In this document: positions 44,427-53,798 of the stretch, piece by piece
How positions within the stretch are numbered: position 1 is the stretch's first letter
How the letters are laid out: each line of letters begins with the position of its first letter
Assembly (NCBI RefSeq): GCF_036026595.1
Contig: NZ_JARZFX010000005.1
Coordinates: forward strand, 1-64,000
From: Virgibacillus_P tibetensis
GTDB lineage: Bacteria; Bacillota; Bacilli; Bacillales; Amphibacillaceae
Length of the DNA: 64,000 nucleotides
Direction of reading: 5' to 3'
The notes under the pieces: generated by a model
What the model was told of the DNA's origin: nothing
What the model saw: only the letters and a program-made list of their open reading frames with translations
Databases searched by the model: none
Translations under genes and position numbers: made by a program

Positions 44427-45299
44427 CTAGTTAATACCTTCTATTTTAATAATATCCTCATCTGGTTCCTGTGAGACATCATTGCCATTAAAGAATTTAC
44501 TGGATAATTCAGCAAGTGTCCCGTCCTCTTTCATTGAGGCAATTGCTTCATTAACATTCTCCAGGAAAACAGTGGCCTCTTTATCCATCACAACACTATT
44601 CGTTGTAGGATGAAATTTCAAATCTGGATGCAGCTCAATATCTAAATCGGGAAATTCAGTAAGTCCCATCAATTGCAAATAATAATCATTGATAATCAGG
44701 TCCGTTCGTCCATTATGAACGTCACGTAAGTAAGCCTCATTGGGAGCGTTACCATATGTAATTACTTCAGCATTATACTTTCTGGCTATATCGCTGTACA
44801 CAGTGCTGGCTGCGCCCCCAGCTTTCTTCCCTTCCAAGTCCTCAAGAGTATCTATTCCGGAATGATCTTCAGATCTGACAATCATTGTTGAATAAGAGTA
44901 CTTCACTGGGTCACTAAATAGAAACTTTTCCCTGCTTTCTTCGCGGGGGCCTGCTAAAATAATATCAACACGACCTGTATTTAAAGCGGTTAACATAGAA
45001 TCAAAACCCATAACTTCAAATTTAGTTTCCAAACCTAAACGCTCACCGATTTCCCGTGCAACTTCTACGCTGTAACCCGTTAAATTATCCTGATCTCCAT
45101 CTTTTCCTTCATAGTAAGAGTCTGGGAATAAGGTACCGGCAGTTCCTACAACTAATTCCTCAGATTCATTAATTTCTGACCATTTTTCATCTGTTACATT
45201 AGACCCTTCTGAACTGTTATCCTCTTCAACAGAACCTCCGCAACCACTTAAAACCATGATACTTACAACAACAAACAGAAATATTATATACTTTTTCAT
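44427..45299 (-). CDS. Amino-acid ABC transporter binding lipoprotein (copy 2)
   Basis: 290-residue paralogue of the neighbouring binding protein, sharing the segment YGNAPNEAYLRDVHNGRTD. Lipobox LSGC. The start ATG at 45297-45299 follows AGAGGTG; an upstream frame extension lacks a ribosome site. A notable difference is in the substrate region: DIILAGPREESREKF replaces DVAANDIETTDKRKEEF of copy 1, so ligand preference may differ. Confidence 0.87.
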   Translation of the reverse strand: MKKYIIFLFVVVSIMVLSGCGGSVEEDNSSEGSNVTDEKWSEINESEELVVGTAGTLFPDSYYEGKDGDQDNLTGYSVEVAREIGERLGLETKFEVMGFDSMLTALNTGRVDIILAGPREESREKFLFSDPVKYSYSTMIVRSEDHSGIDTLEDLEGKKAGGAASTVYSDIARKYNAEVITYGNAPNEAYLRDVHNGRTDLIINDYYLQLMGLTEFPDLDIELHPDLKFHPTTNSVVMDKEATVFLENVNEAIASMKEDGTLAELSSKFFNGNDVSQEPDEDIIKIEGIN

Positions 45300-45433
45300 T
45301 CCTACACCTCTATTGTTATATTTAAATTCCATTATTAATTGTAACAGTTATTTTTAATTTATTCAAAAAAATAAGTCTCAAAACTTACCTTGACTTTACT
45401 TAGTTCCATGTTAATATAATAATAGATACTAAA

Positions 45434-45448
45434 TTATAATAATTATAA
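45434..45448 (+). promoter_or_regulatory. Perfect Per box upstream of pfeT
   Basis: TTATAATAATTATAA matches the PerR consensus at every position. It lies just downstream of a TATAAT (45415-45420) and 57 bp before the ATPase start, as expected for PerR repression. Confidence 0.9.
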
Positions 45449-45504
45449 ATAATAATCATTCTCAACGTAACTAACATACTTATAATAGAAAGCGGGGCGT
45501 ATAA

Positions 45505-47448
45505 ATGTCTGTAGATACAGAAGGAAAAATTCTAAAACCTATGGAGACAAATCAATTTTTAACCAATATTGCTACTGATCTACTGATGAAAATTAAAGAA
45601 CACAGAGAACTGATTGCTGCAATTTTTAGTGGCTTACTTATTCTGATAACATGGGCTTTAGGCGATTACCTTTCTCCATTTTTCTGGGTCACTTTTCATT
45701 TGACAGCCTTTGTGGTTGGGGGTTATGCAAAAGCGAAAGAGGGTATTTCAGAAACCATTGCAAATAGAGAATTAAATGTAGAAATGCTGATGGTATTCGC
45801 AGCTATTGGAGCTGCGTCTATTGGCTATTGGACTGAAGGTGCCATCCTTATTTTTATATTTGCTTTATCAGGAGCCCTTGAAACATATACGCTGAACAAG
45901 AGCAACCAGGAGATATCATCGCTCATGGACCTGCAGCCCGAAGAAGCTTTACGCATCAAAGATGGCCGGGAAGAAATTGTTCCGGTATCCAAACTTGCGG
46001 TTAATGAAATTATTCTAGTTCGTGCAGGTGAAAGAATTCCCGCAGACGGTTTAATCATTAAAGGAACTACCGCAATTGACGAAAGTGCTATTACCGGAGA
46101 GTCTATCCCTGTAAGTAAGGGGAATGATCAGGAAGTTTTTGCTGGTACAGTTGCACTTGATGGTTCTATATCAGTACAAATAACTACAGAAGCAAATGAA
46201 ACCCTCTTCCAAAAAATTATTCAGATGGTGCAATCCGCACAAGATGAAAAGTCACCTTCTCAACTATTCATTGAAAGGTTTGAGGGTAAGTATGTAAAAA
46301 CGGTTCTGGCAGTTGTAGCAGTAATGATGTTTTTACCTTATTTATTATTTGGGTGGACATTGTCTGAAAGTATATACCGGGCAATGATCCTGTTGGTTGT
46401 TGCATCTCCATGCGCTCTTGTAGCTTCTATTATGCCAGCAACACTATCAGCAATATCTAATAGCGCAAAAAGCGGTATTTTATTCAAAGGCGGCGTTCAT
46501 ATTGAAAACCTAAGTCATGTTAAAGCCATAGCCTTTGATAAAACAGGTACATTAACAAATGGTAAACCAATCGTTACAGATACTTATTTTCATCACGATT
46601 ATGACGAAAATAAAATACTGCAGATCGTTGGCGCTATTGAAAGAGAATCAACCCATCCGCTTGCTCAATCAATTACGAAATACAGTAATGAAAATAAAGG
46701 GATCACGCATGAGTTTGATGTATTGGAAATGAAGACAGTTAGCGGAAATGGTGTAACTGCGGTGATAAATAATGAAAAATGGGAAATTGGTAAACCTGAT
46801 TTTGTAGGTCGAAAAGCAGCGGCTAACTTTCATAATGGAATTTCCGAAGCATTGACAGCACAAGGGAAAACAGTTGTTTTTGCTAAAATGAATGAGGAGA
46901 TTCTAGCTGTATTTGCTTTAAAGGACACCATTAGAAAAGATGCTAAAAAGGCAATCACGATGCTAAGGAAGCATGGCATTCACACCATTATGCTTACTGG
47001 AGATAATGAATTAACTGCTAAATCCCTAGCCAGGGAAGCTGGGATTGACCATTACATTGCTGATTGCCTGCCAGAGGAAAAAGTGAAGCATGTTAAGGAT
47101 TTAAGAAAGGACTATGGCAATGTAGCCATGGTTGGAGATGGCATTAATGATGCTCCTGCTTTAGCAAGTGCGAATGTTGGCATTGCCATGGGGGAAGGGA
47201 CCGACGTAGCATTAGAGACTGCAGATGTTGTCTTAATGAAAAACGACTTATCCAAGTTATTCAACGCAATTAACCTATCCAGCCGCATGAATAAAGTTGT
47301 TAAACAAAATGTTATCTTTTCGTTAAGTGTTATCTTGGTTCTTATTTCATCAAATTTCTTTCAGGTAATTGACCTGCCACTAGGCGTTATCGGTCACGAG
47401 GGAAGTACAATTTTAGTTATCTTAAATGGTTTACGGTTATTAAAATAG
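45505..47448 (+). CDS. pfeT: P1B-4 type metal-transporting ATPase, PfeT-like
   Basis: 647-residue P-type ATPase without an N-terminal metal-binding domain. Phosphorylation site DKTGT (Asp345), SPC motif at 301-303, HP motif THPLAQS, GDGINDAPAL and the C-terminal HEGST at 631-635. The SPC plus HEGxT pair is diagnostic of subgroup P1B-4, which includes B. subtilis PfeT (formerly ZosA/YkvW), a PerR-regulated Fe(II) efflux pump. The Per box upstream supports that assignment; cobalt or zinc transport is the alternative. Confidence 0.92.
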   Translation: MSVDTEGKILKPMETNQFLTNIATDLLMKIKEHRELIAAIFSGLLILITWALGDYLSPFFWVTFHLTAFVVGGYAKAKEGISETIANRELNVEMLMVFAAIGAASIGYWTEGAILIFIFALSGALETYTLNKSNQEISSLMDLQPEEALRIKDGREEIVPVSKLAVNEIILVRAGERIPADGLIIKGTTAIDESAITGESIPVSKGNDQEVFAGTVALDGSISVQITTEANETLFQKIIQMVQSAQDEKSPSQLFIERFEGKYVKTVLAVVAVMMFLPYLLFGWTLSESIYRAMILLVVASPCALVASIMPATLSAISNSAKSGILFKGGVHIENLSHVKAIAFDKTGTLTNGKPIVTDTYFHHDYDENKILQIVGAIERESTHPLAQSITKYSNENKGITHEFDVLEMKTVSGNGVTAVINNEKWEIGKPDFVGRKAAANFHNGISEALTAQGKTVVFAKMNEEILAVFALKDTIRKDAKKAITMLRKHGIHTIMLTGDNELTAKSLAREAGIDHYIADCLPEEKVKHVKDLRKDYGNVAMVGDGINDAPALASANVGIAMGEGTDVALETADVVLMKNDLSKLFNAINLSSRMNKVVKQNVIFSLSVILVLISSNFFQVIDLPLGVIGHEGSTILVILNGLRLLK

Positions 47449-47473
47449 CTGCCCTGATTGGGCAGCTATTTTA
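47441..47473. terminator. Bidirectional terminator after pfeT
   Basis: TAAAATAGCTGCCC pairs perfectly with GGGCAGCTATTTTA over a 5-nt loop. Confidence 0.93.
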
Positions 47474-47500
47474 ATTCTTCATTTTTCATCGACAAGGCAA

Positions 47501-48349
47501 TTAATCAAGTATTTCTTTCTTACCGATTAAATTGTTTTTTCTTATTACGGCGTTAATTATACCTCCAGTCATAATAATAATGCCAGAAAGATAGAACCAG
47601 ATCATGAGAACAATAACAGTTCCAAGGCTTCCATAAGTTGCAGAGTAATTTCCTATCGAGCTCACATAATAGGAAAAGCCCAGAGATGATATTTGCCAGA
47701 ATATAGTTGCAAATACTGCTCCCCATACTGCATTTTTAAAATAAATCCTCTTATTTGGTGCCAGTTTATATAGCGCCATAAATACAACAAAAAACACGAT
47801 GGAAGATACTACCCAACGCATGGTTTCCCAAACAGTCAGAAATCCTTCTGACAAGCCAAACAGTGAAAATATATAAATACCAATCATTCTTCCAAATATC
47901 GGTAAAAGGAAAGCTATAACGATGACAGCCAGCATGGCAAATGTAAGAACTATCGCTATTAACCTGGACATGATGAAGGATCGATCCTCACTAACTTCAT
48001 AAGCACGATTAAATGTTCTCATTAGTGCATTGACTCCGTTTGAGGCAGCCCATAATGTACCAATAATTCCGAATGATAGCAGCCCACCATTCTGCTGTGT
48101 GACCAATTGACTGACATTAGTATCAATTAATTCTACTATCTGTGCTGGGGCGTAGGTACTGATAAAATCAATAACTTCTATTTCCTCAATAGGAAGGTAA
48201 CCTACTATCGTGAGCAAAAATAACAAAAAGGGAAAGAGTGACAATAGAAAAAAATAAGCCAGTTGTGCAGCTAACCCAAATACATCCACATCCAGAATTT
48301 TTTGGTATAACTGTTTTGCAAATACTAGTGTATTTCCCAATAAAGACAC
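47501..48349 (-). CDS. yfkH: YihY/BrkB family membrane protein YfkH
   Basis: 282-residue UPF0761/YihY protein with six membrane segments. Family blocks: GLAAQLAYFFLLSLFPFLLF near residue 25, GTLWAASNGVNALMRTFNRAYEV, and YGSLGTVIVLMIWFYLSGII near 240. Molecular function is unsettled. Order yfkJ-yfkI-yfkH in one leftward unit matches B. subtilis. Confidence 0.87.
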   Translation of the reverse strand: MSLLGNTLVFAKQLYQKILDVDVFGLAAQLAYFFLLSLFPFLLFLLTIVGYLPIEEIEVIDFISTYAPAQIVELIDTNVSQLVTQQNGGLLSFGIIGTLWAASNGVNALMRTFNRAYEVSEDRSFIMSRLIAIVLTFAMLAVIVIAFLLPIFGRMIGIYIFSLFGLSEGFLTVWETMRWVVSSIVFFVVFMALYKLAPNKRIYFKNAVWGAVFATIFWQISSLGFSYYVSSIGNYSATYGSLGTVIVLMIWFYLSGIIIMTGGIINAVIRKNNLIGKKEILD

Positions 48350-48376
48350 ACTCCCATGATTAAGTTACTAGCTCCT

Positions 48377-48679
48377 TTAGTCTATTCTTGAACCTTCATT
48401 TTTATTAGTCACCTTCTCAAAAGTTTCTTCAACTTGTTCCAATACATTGATAACACTTTCAACTCCGCTGGTAAAATTCTGGTTTAATGTGTCAAATGTA
48501 GTACGCATATTATGCACTGCTTTAGACGGGTTTTTGATTAGATACTTTGATCTTGACCTCATTGTTGATAATTTATACCTCGTATACGCTCTAGTCTCTC
48601 TATCATACAAAGTAGTTAATCCTCCCACAACAGCTCCAGCTAAAATTCCTAAAACTAATTTACGTTTTCCCATCGACAT
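48377..48679 (-). CDS. yfkI: YtxH-like protein YfkI
   Basis: 100-residue protein with a short glycine-rich hydrophobic N-terminus (LVLGILAGAVVGGLTTLYD) like YtxH general-stress proteins, followed by a basic and then helical region. 8 bp from yfkJ and 27 bp from yfkH, so co-transcribed. Function unknown. Confidence 0.75.
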   Translation of the reverse strand: MSMGKRKLVLGILAGAVVGGLTTLYDRETRAYTRYKLSTMRSRSKYLIKNPSKAVHNMRTTFDTLNQNFTSGVESVINVLEQVEETFEKVTNKNEGSRID

Positions 48680-48687
48680 TCTCTCCT

Positions 48688-49161
48688 TTATGAAATAGTA
48701 TGTTTTTCTATTAAATAGTTCAGTAAATTACTGCATCCCTCAGAAACCAGCTTGTAAGTGTACATAAAATCGCCCGTATAATAGGGATCCGGTATATTCA
48801 CCTCTTCGGGTTCGCTAACAAAATCCATGAGCTTTGCAATAACAACAGCTCCATCTTCTTTTCGAATACCATGAAGGTCTGTAATATTTTGATCATCCAT
48901 TGCAATAATATAATCAAAATCATCCCAATCGCTTTTCTTCACTTGTCGTGCTGCTAAGCCCTCGCAGGATATCCTTTCTTTATCCAATAAGTCCCTGGTT
49001 CCCTGATGTGGCTTCTTACCAGTATGCCACCCACCAGTCCCCCCTGAATCCACTTGAATTTCAGTTGATAAATTCTCTTTCTCCACTATATCACGAAATA
49101 CTGCCTCAGCCATTGGTGAACGACATATATTACCTAGACAAACAAACAACACACGAATCAT
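48688..49161 (-). CDS. yfkJ: Low-molecular-weight protein tyrosine phosphatase YfkJ
   Basis: 157-residue LMW-PTP. The phosphate loop CLGNICRS gives nucleophile Cys8 and Arg14 (C-x5-R), and the general acid Asp lies in IPDPYYTGD. B. subtilis YfkJ is an active arginine/tyrosine-type phosphatase of the general stress regulon. First gene of the yfkJIH operon; GTGATTAACT precedes the start with only a modest ribosome site. Confidence 0.9.
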   Translation of the reverse strand: MIRVLFVCLGNICRSPMAEAVFRDIVEKENLSTEIQVDSGGTGGWHTGKKPHQGTRDLLDKERISCEGLAARQVKKSDWDDFDYIIAMDDQNITDLHGIRKEDGAVVIAKLMDFVSEPEEVNIPDPYYTGDFMYTYKLVSEGCSNLLNYLIEKHTIS

Positions 49162-49454
49162 AGTTAATCACCTGCTTTCATATATTATAAGCAACTTGGC
49201 GGGTCCTAAGCAAAGTTTTACTCGTGAAAGATAAATCAAGTTAAATTTAGGTTTTACGTCCTATTTATATCAGTTAGAACATAGAATGGTATAGGCACAG
49301 GAATTCTATGCTCTTTAGTAGTAAAATCTACCATTGATTTTATGAGTTAGCAAATAATTATAATGAAATATTTTAAAAAATGCTTGACTTTTCGTTGGAT
49401 TTTTCGGAATATTTAATATAGATACAAACTAAATTATAAAGGAGGAACAAGAAG

Positions 49455-50819
49455 ATGAACGATATCATTGATGCGATTGGTGCTTTTGTCTGGGGTCCCC
49501 CCACACTAATCCTTATTGTCGGAACGGGAATTTACTTAACGATCCGCTTGGGCTTTCTGCAATTTCGCATGCTCCCGTATGCTTTAAAGCTTGCATTCAG
49601 TCCAGCAAGACAAGACAAGAAATCCAAAGGCGACATTAGTCACTACCAGGCATTAACCACTGCTATGGCAGCCACCATTGGAACTGGTAATATAGTTGGT
49701 GTAGCAACTGCAGTCGTATTAGGTGGGCCGGGAGCCGTATTTTGGATGTGGCTTTCTGCATTATTCGGAATGGCCACAAAATATGCCGAAGCAATTTTAG
49801 CTGTTAAGTATCGAGTTGTAAACAGCAAAGGTGAAATGTCCGGCGGCCCGATGTACTACCTGGAAAAAGGACTGAAAGCGAAATGGCTGGGTGTTTTGTT
49901 CGCCATATTCGGGGCAAGCGCTGCATTCGGTATAGGTAATATGGTTCAATCCAATTCTGTTTCGGATGCATTACAACGGTCATTTAATGTTCCAAGCTGG
50001 TTAACTGGTATCATACTTACTATTTTAGTTGGTTTAGTCATTCTTGGAGGCATTAAAAGTATCGGGCGTGTTACAGCACTTTTCGTGCCGGTTATGGCCG
50101 CCTTTTATGTTCTCGGCGGACTGATCATTATGATTATGAACTTTGATCTCGTACCTGCCGCGGTTGGTTTAATATTTTCCGACGCGTTTACTGGAAGTGC
50201 ACTTGGTGGTGGTGTACTAGGTACTGTAATCAGGTATGGTGTAGCTCGTGGGGTATTTTCCAACGAAGCCGGTTTAGGTTCAGCACCAATTGCTGCCGCC
50301 GCTGCCAGAACTGATTACCCTGGTCGTCAAGCACTTGTTTCAATGACTCAAGTATTTATAGACACCATCGTTGTTTGTTCCATTACTGGTATTACCATTG
50401 TAATGGCAAATATGTACACGGATGGTTTGTCTGGTGGGGATTTAACAGCAGCTTCATTCACTGCGTTTTTAGGTGACACTGGTGGTATGATAGTAACGGT
50501 TGGAATCGTTCTATTTGCATTCTCAACATTAGTTGGTTGGTCTTATTATGGAGAGAAATGCTTCGGTTACTTGTTTAGTGATAAAGCAGTACCATATTAT
50601 CGTGTTGTATTCGTTGCCATGGTTTTCTACGGCGCGGTTGAGCAGCTTGATGTTGTATGGGGTATCTCCGATATCATGAACGCTCTAATGGCAGCACCTA
50701 ACTTAATTGGTTTATTAGGTCTATCAGGAGTAGTAGTGTATGAAACGAAGAAATTCTTAAAGGTAGCAAAGGAAGAAAAAGAACAAGAAAAAGCAGAAAG
50801 AGCTAGCAGGGCATCATAA
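49455..50819 (+). CDS. Alanine/glycine:cation symporter family protein
   Basis: 454-residue AgcS (AlsT/DagA) Na+- or H+-coupled amino-acid importer. Ten to eleven membrane segments. Signature blocks: ALTTAMAATIGTGNIVGVAT near 65, PGAVFWMWLSALFGMATKYA, and GVARGVFSNEAGLGSAPIAA near 265. AAAGGAGGAA precedes the ATG. Preceded by a promoter-like TTGACT near 49384. The specific amino acid (Ala, Gly or Gln) is undetermined. Confidence 0.9.
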   Translation: MNDIIDAIGAFVWGPPTLILIVGTGIYLTIRLGFLQFRMLPYALKLAFSPARQDKKSKGDISHYQALTTAMAATIGTGNIVGVATAVVLGGPGAVFWMWLSALFGMATKYAEAILAVKYRVVNSKGEMSGGPMYYLEKGLKAKWLGVLFAIFGASAAFGIGNMVQSNSVSDALQRSFNVPSWLTGIILTILVGLVILGGIKSIGRVTALFVPVMAAFYVLGGLIIMIMNFDLVPAAVGLIFSDAFTGSALGGGVLGTVIRYGVARGVFSNEAGLGSAPIAAAAARTDYPGRQALVSMTQVFIDTIVVCSITGITIVMANMYTDGLSGGDLTAASFTAFLGDTGGMIVTVGIVLFAFSTLVGWSYYGEKCFGYLFSDKAVPYYRVVFVAMVFYGAVEQLDVVWGISDIMNALMAAPNLIGLLGLSGVVVYETKKFLKVAKEEKEQEKAERASRAS

Positions 50820-50821
50820 AT

Positions 50822-50858
50822 GAGAAGTTTGGCCGGAAGTGTTTCGGTCAAACTTCTC
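50822..50858 (+). terminator. Terminator after the AgcS symporter
   Basis: GAGAAGTTTG pairs with CAAACTTCTC with an inner CCG/CGG stem; T-rich DNA follows. Confidence 0.8.
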
Positions 50859-50864
50859 TGTTCT

Positions 50865-51536
50865 TTAAGTTGATGCGATGGGCTCGATGCACGTCGCATC
50901 GTTATTTTTTGCCGAATTTACATAGATTGGAACATTATAAGCATTAAACTTTTCATCTGTAAGGGATTGCAGGAATTGATGTGCTTCTATCGGCTGCTGA
51001 TTCTGCGGCTTAATCCACTCATCTTCCTTATCTTTAGGAAGAATAATAGGCATTCGATGATGAATATCGCGCATAAATTCATTTGCATCTTTCGTCAGTA
51101 CCGTACATGTAAAAAGCTCATGTTCCTGTTGTTCCCACTTATCCCACAGACCAGCAAAAGCAAATAATTTCCTGTTAGATAATTGTATTCGCTTCGGTTG
51201 TTTTCCCTGCTCTGTTTTTTTCCATTCATAAAAACTGTCAGCTATAATTAAACATCTTTTCCGAGCCATTAATTTTTTGAAGCTTGGTTTTTCATGCGCC
51301 GTTTCACTTCTGGCATTGATCATTTTATAACCTATCTTTTCATCCTTTGCCCACGAAGGGACAAGCCCCCAACGCAAATATCCAGCCCGCTTCTGCTTTC
51401 CATCATGAATAACGGCTAACACATTCTGCCCAGGTGCAATGTTATAGCTAGTCTGATAGCTATCAATATGCTGCTGCAGATCGAATTCCTTTATTATTTC
51501 TAATTCATCTGCAAGCAATGTATACCTTCCACACAT
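50865..51536 (-). CDS. SOS response-associated peptidase family protein, YedK-like
   Basis: 223-residue HMCES/YedK protein that crosslinks to abasic sites in single-stranded DNA to shield them. Cys2 becomes the N-terminal nucleophile after Met removal (MCGRYTL). NARSET, ADSFYEWK with the active-site Glu, and the His of HHRMPIIL are all intact. 19 bp downstream of the glutaminase gene, though no link is evident. Confidence 0.92.
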   Translation of the reverse strand: MCGRYTLLADELEIIKEFDLQQHIDSYQTSYNIAPGQNVLAVIHDGKQKRAGYLRWGLVPSWAKDEKIGYKMINARSETAHEKPSFKKLMARKRCLIIADSFYEWKKTEQGKQPKRIQLSNRKLFAFAGLWDKWEQQEHELFTCTVLTKDANEFMRDIHHRMPIILPKDKEDEWIKPQNQQPIEAHQFLQSLTDEKFNAYNVPIYVNSAKNNDATCIEPIAST

Positions 51537-51555
51537 AAATTCACTCTCCCTGCGT

Positions 51556-52551
51556 TTAGAATATACTCAGATCCCATTGTTTAGCGATATGTCTTAATAA
51601 TTTAATTCCTGCAATACTATTTCCTTTATCATCTAATGCCGGGCCGAATACTCCTATTCCACATCCATCAATGAAAGGTAGTTCTTCTTCACGTACGCGT
51701 GGTGGGGAAACCGCAATAATTCCACCAGACACACCACTTTTTGCCGGAACCCCGACATATGCTGCAAATTTACCAGATGCATCATACATCCCGCACGTCA
51801 GCATTAATGCTTTTGCCAGTCGAGCAACCTGCCGGGGAATGAGTTCATCTCTGGAATTGGGGTCCTCTCCGTCATTAGCAAGAATCATACCTATCTTTGC
51901 CAAATCTTCAACCGTAACTTCAATAGAACATTGTTTGAAATATGTCTCTAATGTAATATTAAGATCTGATTCTAAATAGCCTGTTTCTAATAGATAGTAG
52001 CCAATTGCACGGTTTCGCATAGAAGAATCTCTTTCTGACTCATACACATCAACATTTAATGCAGGCCGGTAACCGAGCATTTTCTCTAACAGTTCAAATA
52101 ATGGCTCCAATTTTTCATCCGATGTTTTGCCATCTAAAATCGAACACACTGTTATAGCCCCTGCGTTAATAAAAGGGTTGAAAGGTTTCTTCAGCTGCCT
52201 CATTTCCAAATGCATAATGGAGTTGAATGCTTCTCCTGTAGGTTCCACATCAACGCGATCCAGCATATACGAGACACCTCTCTCCATACATCCTACAATG
52301 AAGCTGAGTACTTTAGATATACTTTGTATTGTAAATGGAACATCTACATCTCCAGAATTGATTGTCATCCCGTTATTGCCTAAAATCGTTATTCCTAAAT
52401 GATCCTGATTTGCTTCTTTCAGAATTGGGATATACGATGCTACTTCCCCTTCTGATGTCTGCTTACGATAGAACGACACCCAGTCATCAACATAGTTTTG
52501 TAACCAATCTTCCGTAATTTCAGTATTCCAATTAGCTGCACCTTGAACCAT
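51556..52551 (-). CDS. glsA: Glutaminase GlsA
   Basis: 331-residue serine-dependent beta-lactamase-fold glutaminase, converting glutamine to glutamate and ammonia. Ser77 and Lys80 form the SxxK motif (TIQSISK). NPFINAGAI, a YLLETGYLE-type segment and SGVSGGIIAV complete the site. Length is slightly above the usual 310. Such enzymes often aid glutamate supply under osmotic stress. Confidence 0.92.
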   Translation of the reverse strand: MVQGAANWNTEITEDWLQNYVDDWVSFYRKQTSEGEVASYIPILKEANQDHLGITILGNNGMTINSGDVDVPFTIQSISKVLSFIVGCMERGVSYMLDRVDVEPTGEAFNSIMHLEMRQLKKPFNPFINAGAITVCSILDGKTSDEKLEPLFELLEKMLGYRPALNVDVYESERDSSMRNRAIGYYLLETGYLESDLNITLETYFKQCSIEVTVEDLAKIGMILANDGEDPNSRDELIPRQVARLAKALMLTCGMYDASGKFAAYVGVPAKSGVSGGIIAVSPPRVREEELPFIDGCGIGVFGPALDDKGNSIAGIKLLRHIAKQWDLSIF

Positions 52552-52741
52552 ACCGTCACCTCACTACTATAGTATGCGTATGTTTTTATAATTTCGATAA
52601 TTGATCAATCGTTGCCCATTATTCCCTTCTCGAATACAGGCCACTGTAATTTGTTTTGTATATAATCAAAATAAAGGATACACGGTTAAGTAGCAACTAT
52701 TAAGGTAAAGGAATAAGGAAATAAGTTCTTTCTATGTAAAA

Positions 52742-52768
52742 AGAGACTAGCCCAAAAGGCTAATCTCT
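52742..52768 (-). terminator. Terminator after the CAP-domain gene
   Basis: AGAGACTAGCC pairs with GGCTAATCTCT (one mismatch); the minus strand continues into TTTTT. Confidence 0.88.
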
Positions 52769-52784
52769 CTACCATTGTTCTGTT

Positions 52785-53798
52785 CTATTTTCCAATAAAT
52801 TGTTGTGTCCAGTGGTTTCCTTGCTCAACAAACCCTACTCCAATGTGGGTAAAGTTACCATTTAAGATGTTTGCGCGGTGACCATCACTGTTCATCCATG
52901 CATTTACGACTTCTGTTGGAGTTCGTTGACCCTTGGCAATGTTCTCACCAGCAGTGCGGTAAGAAACGCCGAATTTTTGCATCATATCAAATGGTGAACC
53001 GTAAGTTGGACTATTATGTGCAAAGTAGTTATTTGCTGCCATATCACGTGATTTTTCACGTGCCACTTTACTCAGTTCTGTATCAATTTTCAGTGCGCTT
53101 AACCCTTGCTTTGCTCTTTCCTGGTTTGTTAACTCGACAACCTCTTGTTCAAACTGATTTAATTGTTCTGATTGACCCTGATTTTGGTTTGGTTCTTGTG
53201 GTACAGGTTGTTGCTGTACTGGTGCTTCTGGTTGCTTAGCCGGTTGTTCTTCTTTTACTGGCTCTTCTTCTTTTTGTTCCGGTTGTTCTTCTTTAGCTGG
53301 CTCTTCTTCTTTTTGTTTCGGTTGTTCTTCTTTTACTGGTTTTTCTTCTTTTTGTTTCGGTTGTTCTTCTTTAGCTGGTTTTTCTTCTTTTTGTTTCGGT
53401 TGTTCTTCTTTAGCTGGTTTTTCTTCTTTTTGTTTCGGTTGTTCTTCTTTAGCTGGTTTTTCTTCTTTTTGTTTCGGTTGTTTTTCTTTTACTGGTTTTT
53501 CTTCTTTTTGTTTCGGTTGTTCTTCTTTAGCTGGTTTTTCTTCTTTTTGTTTCGGTTGTTCTTCTTTTTGCTCTATCTTATTGGCATGATTGAAGTTTTT
53601 CCATTCCATGTTGAATTTGCTTAGAAGATTGTTTATATCTAGTGAAATAGTACTCCAATACCCATTTAGTGAATACAAGATATTATATGATAAGCTCTGT
53701 GGCTGATCTTTTGCAGATGCATCTACAGACGTTTGAAAAGCTCCTCCAAATAATAATGTAAAGGATAACGCCATAATTATACTTATTTTCTTTAACAT
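52785..53798 (-). CDS. Secreted CAP-domain protein with KEEQPKQ repeats
   Basis: 337 residues: a signal peptide (about 1-28), a 45-residue segment, about nine 13-residue repeats of the type KEEQPKQKEEKPA, a Gln/Pro linker, and a C-terminal CAP/SCP domain (about 218-337) like YkwD. The CAP domain has VVELTNQERAKQGLSALKID, YFAHNSP, AGENIAKGQ, and WMNSDGHRANIL, with the conserved His residues. The charged Pro repeats probably span the cell wall. CAP function in Bacilli is unknown. Confidence 0.9.
   Translation of the reverse strand: MLKKISIIMALSFTLLFGGAFQTSVDASAKDQPQSLSYNILYSLNGYWSTISLDINNLLSKFNMEWKNFNHANKIEQKEEQPKQKEEKPAKEEQPKQKEEKPVKEKQPKQKEEKPAKEEQPKQKEEKPAKEEQPKQKEEKPAKEEQPKQKEEKPVKEEQPKQKEEEPAKEEQPEQKEEEPVKEEQPAKQPEAPVQQQPVPQEPNQNQGQSEQLNQFEQEVVELTNQERAKQGLSALKIDTELSKVAREKSRDMAANNYFAHNSPTYGSPFDMMQKFGVSYRTAGENIAKGQRTPTEVVNAWMNSDGHRANILNGNFTHIGVGFVEQGNHWTQQFIGK
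53236..53574 (-). repeat. 39-bp tandem repeat in the CAP-domain gene
   Basis: About nine near-identical 39-bp units, each encoding a 13-residue KEEQPKQKEEKPA-type repeat. Some units carry V for A or E for K. Identity is highest in the middle of the array, suggesting recent copy-number change. Confidence 0.9.

Noticed and set aside
53172..53624. 150-codon frame rich in Phe and Leu opposite the CAP-domain gene
   Set aside because: It is the antisense of the Lys/Glu/Gln/Pro repeats and has no ribosome site; the repeat makes the frame open mechanically.
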